64,000 nucleotides of DNA from Bryoerythrophyllum caledonicum (Eukaryota > Streptophyta > Bryopsida > Pottiales > Pottiaceae): contig OZ020526.1 of the NCBI GenBank assembly GCA_963971425.1, positions 4,801,976 to 4,865,975 of the forward strand, in the 5' to 3' direction. The stretch's first letter is position 1, and every line of letters starts with the position of its first letter. The notes under the pieces were generated by a model. That model had not been told where the DNA came from. It searched no databases and saw only the letters and a list, made by a program, of their open reading frames with translations. Positions 45,751 to 56,333 of this stretch are shown piece by piece. The position numbers and the translations under genes were made by a program.

Positions 45751-46950
45751 AAGGTCAAACACCCAAATGAACATGCCCACGGTACCTCATACTACCTCCA
45801 AAGAGAAAGCTGGCCTTCTATGGAAGACGCATCGGACAAAGGCCCCATCAAATTTTTAGATAGATACCTCAAAAAACAAGATTTAATTAACAACCTCGAC
45901 ATAATCTCAAATAGTTTCCTAACATCGACAAATGGATCGGTAATAAGGACATTGACAATGAACTCTCTACAAATTTTTGGGAAAATCCCACAATTTCAAA
46001 CTTACAAAAAACATGTATTATCAAATTTCATATGAGACAATACATGGGAAATGCCCGCAAACAACTCTTCTTCGGTATCAAAAGATTTCCATCCATAACA
46101 TGCCCAATATGCACATCCACGGATCCAGACACATGGCTACATGTACTCCTCAAATGCTAGAACCTCAATATACACTTTGTAATCGTCAAAAGTCACAATA
46201 AAACGGTATGGAAAATCCGTAAACTAATAATATCTTCTAATAAATCACGATGCTTCATACTTATGAATGCCGGAACCTTCAACAACACACCACAAGAAAA
46301 TACACTCCCTTCATGGCTACTTCCATGCACATGTGAAACCTAAAGATGTCACTGTAATGCTAGATTCAAACTAGACATACTATGTATCAAAGGACTACCA
46401 TATAAAGACCTCCCACCGGACCACATTAACACAAACCTTACTATCCAATTCATCAAATATTCAAATACTGCAATGATAGATTTTCCCCATAAGTTATCGA
46501 TTTTTTTTTTAATAAACACCAACCACTTACTAATGACATCACAGCTCTTGAATGGCACGTTGACCCCTTTATTGTCATCACCGCCGGAGTTAGAACTACT
46601 ACCTTTATCCCCTCTATAAAAGCCTCAAAAAAACATTCAATATGACCACTAACCCAATTAAAAGGACATTCACAACAATTAACACCATTGCTATCCAACA
46701 AGCAATGTCCATGTTCATACACAAATGAAAAACTGAAAATAACCAACCTCTCCACAAACTAAATAGTAGCCCGTGAAAATATATTTTAAAAAAAACCCTC
46801 TAAGAAACATATGATTGACCTCTACAAAATCATATCCTAGAACTGAGCCATGTGGCTCTTCTTGGTCCATGGTCTCTGGTTACTAGTTACTAATTACAGG
46901 TTACAAGTTACATAGTGTCTATCCTCGAGAGGGGGGAGTAGTTCCATACT
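45751..46950 (+). pseudogene. LINE fragment, zinc finger and REL-like end (right half)
   Basis: Continues the split LINE copy: linker (YLQRESWPSMEDASDKGP, RYLKKQDLINNLD), then NARKQLFFGIKRFPSI, CPICTSTDPDTWLHVLLKC, NAGTFNNTPQE and RFKLDILCIKGLPYK, collinear with 62619-63487. The conserved acidic residue of the FIEF motif is Lys here (IQFIKY). Several stops and frameshifts are present (for example after WLHVLLKC). The 3' untranslated part ends with a hairpin at 46919-46941 shared with the long copy. The linker before RYLKK is not in the long copy. Confidence 0.75.
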
Positions 46951-48114
46951 ACTAAACCTATGTTGATTGTCTTTGCTTGTAAGTGATGGTTAATATGTAG
47001 TAAAGGCTCCGCATTCTAACGAACAAATTTTGCAACTCCTACACTAGTTTTTGGGGTTGAATGCAAATTGGCAGCATCCTTGTCCAAAATTTCATCCCTC
47101 TGTAAGATTTCCTCTTGTACGGTTTTTTAATCTAAGACAAAATTCATCCACTACAAGGCTTCATCTACTCTGGAACTTCATCTATGCAATTTTCATCCAT
47201 CACTTGATAGCAACAACCTCAAATGCGGTAGAAGATGCGCAATTGCTCTGGCTCCTAGTTGCGTGCCAAATTGTAAATCCGTCAGCTGAAATTGTTCAAG
47301 TCCCTCAAATGGAAACTTAAATTTTCCAACTTTTGTAAAAATGATGATTTTCATTTCAACTCATATCGGTAGTACTTAGTTAATGGAAAAGGAAAATTTT
47401 AATTGTTAGAAATTTTTAAAAGCCACATTTTTATGAGGATCTCAAATTTATTATTAAAAAAACGACCCCAACTTTGAATTTTGTTTGTGGCAACACCGCA
47501 ACTCTATATAAGGCAAAATTTGTCCTTGTTTCGAATGAATTTGGCCATGGAATCCATTTAAATTTTTGGATTGACATTGGAAATTGATTTTCAGCCCTGA
47601 ATGACTATTTTCATGGCTGAATAGTATTTGTCAAGATCAATTTTGAAGTATTTTACTATTTTCCTAAATTTCAAGTTGTGGGACTTAGGAGGGGAAAACA
47701 CTTTTAGTGTTTCTCTTAAGTTGATGCACGTGTTTGAGGCTTTTGTGACCATCCACTGCAGGCGCATGCTAGTGGCTCTTGCCACCTTGTCTTTTCGTGC
47801 TTTTACGTGGTTGGAGGAGAGGATCCAAAGTGAATTTTCTAAATTCTATTTATGGTACCTCCTCCGTGTTGCGGGCTTTTGTTGCCAGAGTTTTCTAGTG
47901 ACCCCGTTGTTCGTTGTCACTAGTTTGTAATAGGCATATTGTAGGAGCAAAGCTCGAGTGATGATTAGCATGGCCATTTTGTGGGGTGGTCGTTGGAATT
48001 GTGATTACTAGAGGTGATGATTGGTCAATTGCATAGTCTTGTGATTTTGCACATGCAGGTTTTACCCTTACCATTTATATAGTTGTCGTAGATAGTTTCC
48101 GGGGGGTTTTATTT
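46951..48114. other. Unrecognised intergenic region
   Basis: Frames at 47051-47320 and 47628-47930 show no recognised domain. No repeat family of this window was identified here. Confidence 0.35.
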
Positions 48115-48748
48115 ATGGTGAGTACCAGGACTTGGTACTACTGCTCTTCTTCACCAAATTACCCGGAGAGTGCGTCTACCATAGACCTTGGGCCAAGGTT
48201 GGATATTGACGAGGCTTTTGAGCCTATTTTGACGTTGGATATCAATCATAGGCTTTGGGTTTGGAGTGTGGGCACGTTTGACGACATGGAGAACGATCAC
48301 CATCATGTCGTGCAAGTTGTTTTTTGGAACGGGTCGAGGACCGCTCTTTGCTTGAATGGAGGTTGTATTCGAGACATGGATGACAAAAAAGCCCCAACGG
48401 ACACTGTCATTTAACGATTGGTACGCCTTTGATTTATTGCCACATCACTTGTCATTGGAGGTTGTTCAGACGTACAAGAGGTGGATTACACCGCACGAGG
48501 CATACTTACGCCCAGTTCATGATTACTGGTGCCACCATATGGAATTGGTGATTGTGCTTAAGAAGAGTGCGGCTGTCCATGTCACGGCTTCCACCGATCA
48601 ACCCAAAGAAAAGAAAGTTCCTACGGTGGGGACTCCAGGTAGAAGGACATTTCCCTTGTGGATGAAATTTTGGGCATGGAGGCCATGTTGCGTTGGCTTG
48701 AACAATGCAAGCAACCTTGGCGGGGGTTATTCCTCTGCCAGCCTTTGA
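48115..48748 (+). pseudogene. Degraded coding sequence of unknown family
   Basis: Two overlapping frames (48115-48414 and 48356-48748) look like one coding region broken by a frameshift. They include WVWSVGTFDD, VVQVVFWNGS, then YAFDLLPHHLSLEVVQTYKR. Aromatic-rich, protein-like composition and a higher GC level than the surroundings support past coding. The family was not recognised. It may be a transposon-derived protein. Confidence 0.3.
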
Positions 48749-49812
48749 TTTCCTAGTGCATTTCCTAGAGCATTTGGAGGTGGAGTCAGTACTTAGATGG
48801 GAATATCCACATGTACCACTTACTAGCAAAAGTTGTTATAATTAAAAAACAAAGATTTCAAATAGTATTTGAAGAATCAAATAATTTTTTATTTAAAGAA
48901 AGAAACAAAAATTACAAAAAAAATTAGATGCTTTGTAGAGGCAATTTTTTTTGGATATGTTTGGATGCCATTTAGAGAGTTTAAAAAGGAATATTCATAG
49001 TTTGGAAAAGCTTAGAAAATAGTGAAAATTGAGATTTATTCTAATATCCTTAAAAATAAGTATTGTATGTTTTATAATAGCATTATCTTGGTTATAAGTT
49101 CTTAGAAGAATCAACGGTAGAAAATATGACTAATTTAAATATTGATACGATGATTAAGGCCCCAAATTATCTTTAAAGCATCACAAAGTCAAATGGAATG
49201 GGGGACAACTTTTTCTTGTATATGTGGATATTTTAAGACCATTGGTGAAATCTATTTTGCCAAAAGATGCTCAAACAAAGCGAATGTTTGCAAGAGGAAA
49301 TCCTAATTAGCCTATGATGAAACCTTCTAAATTTAAGAATTTTTAGGACTTCCATTCTAATTGGGGCATTTTGAATACAATGGCGTAATGTGTTTCAATA
49401 TTTCACCTTTGATGGAAAAGTGAGATTAGAGGACCAATATAATTAATATTAAAAAATAAAATGAAAAAATGGGTGCTAAAACTTCATATTTTGATACAAG
49501 GATGGAAACAAGGAGCCACTAACAAAGTAAATGTCCTAATCCATAGCCTAGATACTATTTATCCAAAATCTTTGAAAACATTAGGTTCCTATTTAATTTT
49601 CTCGTAAAATATCAAAGAAAAAAAATCAACATGGCCACTCTAAAAGGCCAAATGTAAGACTCTAAACTTCATTTCCTCTCATGTATATCTTGCAATATAT
49701 ATTTATTAATTTTGAATATTGGATAACTATCACATCTATATTTAAAATCTATTGATTCATGTGATTTTTTTTACTATTAATAACCCAGAAAAATATTATA
49801 TCCTATATATAT
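48749..49812. other. AT-rich spacer, nothing recognised
   Basis: Low-complexity AT-rich DNA without frames or shared repeats. Some phrases (ATTTAAGAATTTTTAGGACTTCC, shortened) resemble decayed retrotransposon coding, but not enough to call. Confidence 0.3.
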
Positions 49813-49864
49813 CTAAGTTTGTAATTGAAAATTGCTCATTGAAACATGAGTTGTCAGGGCGCTG

Positions 49865-50115
49865 GACGTCCTCGACGTCCGGACGTCCAGGCTGGGGACG
49901 TCTTCCGCTACCCAAGGACCTCCTATGACATTTAGGATTTTAGGGTAATTCATCCTTAGGTGAAACTTGAAAGGGCGGTCGCCGACAATCCATCCACCCG
50001 GCCGACCGCCTTGCAAACGGCTCGTGGCCGTCCGCCCCTCTTCCGATCTTGCAACGGTCACTAACTTTTCAGTGGCAAGGATTATTTTTGGTTTCCATGG
50101 CCCATGGGTATAAAG
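49865..50115 (+). promoter_or_regulatory. GACGTC cluster and TATA box
   Basis: Four GACGTC palindromes at 49865, 49874, 49882 and 49897 lie within 38 bp. A GC-rich stretch follows, then a TATAAAG at 50109. This resembles a compact polymerase II promoter reading rightward toward the BED-like fragment at 50313. GACGTC is the core bound by plant bZIP factors (known), but its use here is inference. Confidence 0.45.
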
Positions 50116-50312
50116 AGGACAGCAAAGGACACCTAGGCTCACTTCTAAACTTTCATTTCCCAAGGGCTTTGAGCTGCACTTTGCATCCATTGCTTGGTAA
50201 TTATTGAGTTTGGAAGTTGGAGGTGTCGGAGTTTCTTTAGAAACGTATGACACCTTATTTTCCTCATACCGCATATCACATTCATTCATTGGAAGATATT
50301 TGATCCTTTGAA

Positions 50313-50541
50313 ATGGCTACAAAGCCTTGGTCTCCTTGGTACTCGGAAATAACAGAGATACTCGGGAGAAAGACTCATTCCCTTAAATGCAATCTTTGTT
50401 TCCGCATTTTTGCAAGAAGGCTAGAATGACAACTTAGTCATCTCGGGTGTGAAGAAGTCCTTGGCAAGCGCAACAATGGTGTTGGCATCTGCACCAAATT
50501 GACACCGCGTATTCATAGTCTCAAGAATGCTAGGTTGTGAG
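50313..50541 (+). pseudogene. BED-type zinc-finger fragment, probably hAT transposase
   Basis: Starts MATKPWSPWYSEI and contains CNLCFRIFARRLE, then an in-frame TGA at 50427, then LSHLGCEEV. The Cys-x2-Cys and downstream His/Cys spacing, with an aromatic-rich start, fits the N-terminal BED finger of plant hAT transposases. The downstream dimerisation region is absent, so only the 5' end remains, preceded by the promoter-like region with TATA at 50109. Confidence 0.4.
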
Positions 50542-51850
50542 CGGTGAGCAATGCTCGATGAGCGGTGGGACGTGAGCGATGAATTGTCGGAAATTTCTAG
50601 CCCTGCTTTTGTAGAAACTGGATGATTAACCGCGGAAATTAGGCTCCAGAGTACCCAATATCCGTAGAAAATTTGGTGTCATATTGCCTATTTCCGTGGA
50701 ACTTTTGCAGAAGTAGAGCCTATATCCACATTTGAAATCTGGATTATCTTTTCTTGTTTTTGAATATGCATTAAGATTTCTTTTCCTTCTATATTTAATA
50801 TTTAGATAAATCACATTTTCATAACAATTAAGTAAGTTCTATTCTATGATTAATTTGTTTACTACAAATAAATGCCGCGTGAGAAGTGTTTAAGAGTTAG
50901 AATTACAACACTTACAAGTTTAGAGTTGAAATTGATTAAAAGAAGATTCATCCAATATTTTTTGAACATCATTCATCAACCTAAAAGCATTTTAAATGTT
51001 TATGATTTATTCTATATCTTATACTTAATGTTAAATTGTATTTGGATTGAAGATATATTTGAAAAAGTAAAACTAGATTCGAAATCGGAGATGGCAAAGA
51101 GCACCCTTAGGTTTAGGGTTAAGGATTTAGTATATATGAAGGGGCTAGTTTTTAAGTTATATGTAAAAAATATGCTACATTACACCAATTATTTGCCATG
51201 TGAATGCCATGTGGAAATTGTTTCAATTTTTGGATTGAAACATTGATAGGTTTGTAATAAACTTGCTTTAAAAAATGGGTCCATTTCAAACATGAGAGAC
51301 TATGAAAATCTACAAAACTACAATTCAAACTCATCTTGCCATTGCGGCCCTTTATTGTTCTAGGATTCAAACCGGAGACTGCAAAGAATTGCAATAGAGG
51401 ACCTGTTGAAATTGTAGTTTTTGTGAAGGCGTTTAGGGTCGTTCAGTTTTTATGTATAAATGATGCTATATTACCTTGACTATTTCTCCGACGACTTTTC
51501 TAGAGGATTGTAGGAATGGCTCAGGAGTAGCTCCGCAAAACCAGGTGAGGAGAGGTTTTTTGGTGGTAGTCACTTCTGCTCCATGTTTGTGGCGAGAGTT
51601 GCTCGGCCTCACCACCAACCCCGTGCATGGTTGCTTAGTGATCACCGATGTTTCTAGTAGCATTAGTGTTGGAGAGGGGTCCTAGATCTGGATCTACATT
51701 ATGGATTGCACAAGGAGATGTTTTGGATCTAGTAAGTGGTGGTAAGGGAAATCTGAGGCGAGCACCTTGTATTGGGCCACAATCTGCTAGATCCAACTCA
51801 AACTTGCACAATGTCATCTTTTAGATCTAGATCTAGTGTGGGGAAAAACT
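50542..51850. other. Unrecognised AT-rich segment
   Basis: The 124-codon frame at 50872-51246 has no domain signature. Several TAGATCTAGATCTAG-like palindromes occur at 51660-51835. Nothing else is supported. Confidence 0.35.
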
Positions 51851-51899
51851 AGAAACATCAATGCCAAAAAGCCTCTGCAAGCCTCACGACACATTAGAC

Positions 51900-54400
51900 G
51901 ATGCACAACAACAACATGCAAAGGACACACACGGCACCTCACCATCAAACAACCGTCTCAGCTAAGTTACTACCTCTCTTGTCTATCATTTTGCCTATGA
52001 CTTATGTTTTTGAAATGCATATATGCCGCATAGCTCCACATGATAGATTACAGGGGTACAAAACAGAGTTATATGGATCTGACTGCAGCCAAGCCACTAA
52101 GTCTAGCCCTAGTCCGCGCAATCAAGCAGTCTTCATAGAAGACACTCTCCTACGACGAGCCGAATATACAAATGTAATATACCTCTCCCGAAAGACGAGG
52201 GCCCAATCAGGAACAAAGCCTGCGACTGCACAGACACTCACAGCTCGAAGGAGCTCGATAGACCAGAGAAATGATGGTGCCTGCGCAGACACTCATAGCT
52301 CGAGGAACCCAACATCACCAGAAAAGCGTAAGCAGCAAAGTCGTCAACAACACCTGACGATACATTGGAAGAGCAAGAGGCCCAGTCATAAGAAGGACCC
52401 AACAACATATGCGAACCGCGAGCCACTCACTCGCGGACAAGACACAACAGCATGCGTGAAGCGCAGGAAAACCAATCACCATCAATAGGATCGCCAAGCA
52501 TACTCAGAACCTGCTCTCCATGACCTCGCCTGCCCTCACCAACTCTCAACTATCCTAAACCACGCCGAAAGAGCAAGCGCCGAGAACTCCCCATCGACAT
52601 CTTCCATGACAAAGTTGCGCCAAGATCCGCCCTGCAGGCAACAGAAATCCCATGCCCTGCAACAAACAACAAAAAAGGTAAGAACACTAAACCTCAATCT
52701 AACCACTTACTGCATCTTGTATGTAATCCATGTGTACACAGAAGGATCTGAGAAGGATCATACAAGAAAACAAGATCAACATCCCACCCTCATGATAGAC
52801 CACAGCACCAACAACTCACGACCTAGCTGTAGAAGCCCCCCCCAAAGGAACTCAAGACAAGATACTCCAACAAAAACTCTCAGCACAAGATCTGCAAGGC
52901 GAAAGGGACGTCAACAACAAAAAAAAAAGCAAATACAAGAAGACCGAAGACCTCACAAATAAAAACGTCGCCCTCCAGGTAAGTATCCCTCAACCCTACC
53001 TAGCTCCCCACCATGCATTTAATTTGATGGTAGATGCAAGATACAGGAAAAAGGAAGAATCACAACATGTTGATACGAAGAAAAGAGGAAAACAACAAAG
53101 GTTGAACAAGGGACATAAGCAAAAGATCAAAACACTGAAGGAAAATAACAAGACGCGATGAATGCAGGTAAGTCCACATCACCCAAAACTTGTACTAAAA
53201 CGTGCTGTGAATTTTCAGGACCCAGTCACAACATCAAGTGAAGACTTAGCATGGAGATGCACCAAAAAGACCAGCGGCTACACGAAACAACGCCTCCAAT
53301 AGAGATCCCACCAACGGCCACCAAGAAACCCTAATCGCCACCCATAACAAGAAAATACTCCAAGAAAAGATCAAGAAGCCGCCACACCAAATCTCAATTG
53401 GACAACTCCCAAAGCAGATCATAGAAGGAAAACCTAATCGACTTCAACGACAACAGGGTAATCATACATCACCAATCAAGACATCCACCGAACCCTACCA
53501 AGAAAAAAGGTACAAAATCCACCCTTACCTCTAGATCGAATCCTCTTTCATTTGTGCCCCTCACCGCATCCCCACTCCCTACAAGTGCAACTGCACACCC
53601 CATCAGAGCATCCTTGCCCCCAGTCGCTGTAAAGGTAGAGGAGACAATACGCCGGAACAGACGCCCGGTAGGCAGCCTGCGTAAGACCCTGGACACAGAC
53701 GCTCCTACATCCCGATCGAAGTGGAGATCAGCCGCAAGGACGGAGAAGACTACCTCCCTCGAACGCAGCACCGTTCGACACCAGAGTGTCTGCAACAGTC
53801 CCCTCTTTCACCTGTGTGACTTTCTCGCTGCAAATTCTTGTCACATTTGTATACCCTAACAGTATTACTAACTGTAGATTCCCTCTCTTTCCAGAAACGA
53901 GCAGACGACAATAGCATATACAGATCCGCCAAAGCAGACAGATCCAGAGGAGCAACGTAGCAACAGACTTGCACTACTAGATAGAACCTCACCAAAGCGT
54001 ACAGATCCGGACCGAAGCTGTGAAGCAGCAAGGAGACGAGACAAGAAAACCAAGCATGGTGTACGAGCATACACAAGGAGGACTCGCTACGCGCACAGGC
54101 ACACATAACAGGCGAGCCCAGGCCACAATCCGGGAGCAAGAAGAAGTCGCAACAAACGGAGACCCTGCAACGCGCACAAACACCCAACAAAGGAGAGAGA
54201 GGACCAGTAAGCTCCCGGGGCGACAACAGACCAAGCCCCAAAAGATACCCGCGAAGACTAGACACAAGGGAGGGCCGCACACTACGACGAGACTCCAAGC
54301 CCCTGGGCAAGCGACAGCCCCAAGCCCTCAGCAGTCCCTCGACGCCCCAGGTCCGTACACCTCACTCAAACTCGTAGTAAGTACCACTTTTCTCTTTTCC
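51900..54400 (+). other. A/C-rich region with candidate short introns
   Basis: Plus-strand composition is strongly A/C-rich, interrupted by short T-containing stretches that begin GTAAG and end in AG: 52678-52741 (GTAAGAAC to ACACAG), 52979-53040 (GTAAGTAT to GCAAG) and 53168-53218 (GTAAGTCC to TTTTCAG). A TTTCCAG-type acceptor at about 53896 and a GTAAGTACC donor at 54377 extend the pattern. It may be a spliced leader or non-coding transcript, or the 5' region of the LINE that follows. No conserved protein is recognised in the exonic parts. Confidence 0.4.
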
Positions 54401-54691
54401 CACTTAACAGCCTATTGTGAAGGTTGTTTTAAATGTAAGCATTCACAACTTTGTATAAATTTTGGTGACTCAAGGTGTGACCCCAATTTAAAGGGCATAC
54501 CTCACTGTCGATGTCTGGTTCGGTCTTGCTTAATTAAAAGTCTTAGAGTCTTGGTGTTATTGCATGTGGATGACTTGCCTTCAACAAGCCCACAAAGTAA
54601 GTTGTGGGAAGAAGGCAAGCTCCAAACTTGTCAAACGGTAGTAACGGCTTTGAAACAACACCCTACCACTTGGCTTTTTCTTTGGATCAAC

Positions 54692-56286
54692 ATGTCTTGC
54701 TCACAAGCTCTCTTTGCGTCATCAAAAGTTGTAGACATGCTTGATTTGGTTGAAGTCCATAGTGGAGGAAGTCCCCCTCCAAAACGCAGTCATGATGAAA
54801 TGGAAACCACGCCAATCTACAAGAAAGTGAAGGCAACAAGTTTGTTTAAACTAAAATATTGGCTAGGTTTCAAGTCCATGAATACTATTGCATTCGAGTC
54901 TAGCATGCCTAGAGTATCTCTTCTCTCAATAGAAGATTTGATGAAAGGGGGAATGACCAAAGGGGAGGCAGAAGAATACTTTATAGCAATTCCCTCCTTC
55001 CCATATGTACTCCAAGAAGAGTGGCCCTCAATAAGACCGGACGGAAAATTGGGCAACCATTTTAACTTAACCCAACTTCCAAGTGAAGTTGAGGTTGACA
55101 AAAATGGCTTTGCCCATGACTATCACATCTCCATTCACTTTGAGATTGGTGACCAAATACTACCTAGGGATAGCATTCATGAGATGGTTGTGGAGAGACT
55201 AAATGAAATGAACATCCCTACAGGGGATGTGTTGGGGGAACCGATTGCTATCATGTGCTACCACAAAAACACGAACTGGAGTGGAAGTATTAAAATCCAC
55301 CTCAAACACCCTGAAATTGATTGAAAAAGTCTTTTGCAAGGGAAAAGACCCTTCATCCTAAAATTGGATGAAGAGATCTCACACTTGGGAAAAGTGGGCA
55401 AATCATAGGATTCCTTAGCCTTTGCAAACCTCCTCTCCATCAAAATTACGGGTGAAAACCTAGTGGAAAAAGAGTGGTTCAAACTTCACCACCAAATTGT
55501 GGTTGAGAGCTTTGCTAGAGGTTTTGATTTCGAAATTACCGATGTCCAGAAAAAGAAAGAACATGATTTTGCTTGGGTCAAAACACCATCACCGGATCAG
55601 GCCCAAAAAATCAAAGTTCATAAAGTTGCCTTTTTGAATGAGATATTTGAGCCAAGTTTGCAAGCAAAGGGAAAATGGGGGAAGAGGAGATTGCAAAAAA
55701 GAAGGCTTTGATTTTAATTGCAAAAAACCTTAACAAAACCAAAAAAATAGAAATACTTGAAGAAGGGATCAAAGAAGTGCTTGGCAAGGGAAATGTTGTG
55801 GGGATGTATTTCAAACTTGAGAAAGGTAAACATGTAGGTGTTTGCAATGTCCAATGCTTGAATGCGGCGGTGTATAAGAAACATGTGAAAACAACCGTCA
55901 AAATATTTGGAAAGTATGTTGAATTCATTGCCCATCCAAAAAGTCAAGATGGTAGTAATGCTCCTTCTCAAGAGGCACTGATGAAACTAGGGTTTAACGA
56001 TGTGAACACCGCAGTTGCAAATGCGGTAGTAGCTATGGCAAACAAAGGTCTAAATCAAGAAGATCTCAATAAAGTAGTAGAAGTTGCAGTCAACAAAGGG
56101 TCAATTAGCACCATTGACGAGATCCGGAAAGAAATGAACATCATGAAAGGAGAGATTGTACTTGAAGCCCGGCTATATGTAGACACAGTACAAGCAGCGA
56201 TGACGAGGACACTTAGAGGAGAAATGAAGAGCCTAAGAGCTAACCTCATCCAAACAATAATGGACGCAGAAGAGGAGGCCAACTGA
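54692..56286 (+). pseudogene. LINE ORF1 (gag-like nucleic-acid-binding protein), broken
   Basis: Probable ORF1 protein, which in LINEs binds the element RNA. The first frame (54692-55321) stops at 55322 and again at 55406. The same frame continues to about 55700, then shifts by one to 55675-56286. Visible parts: KRSHDEMETTP and a basic patch; a first RRM-like region around IAIMCYHKNTNWSGSIKIHL; a second beta-alpha-beta region KKALILIAKNLNKTKKIEIL to VKIFGKYVEFIAHP; and a C-terminal helical, charged stretch (EIRKEMNIMKGEI) that could form a coiled coil. No CCHC knuckle is seen. The frame is open upstream to 54020, so the true start could be earlier. It ends 47 bp before ORF2. Confidence 0.6.
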
Positions 56287-56333
56287 AGACAACTAAAGGC
56301 CATCGAAAACCCCATGAATATGTCAAACTAATT

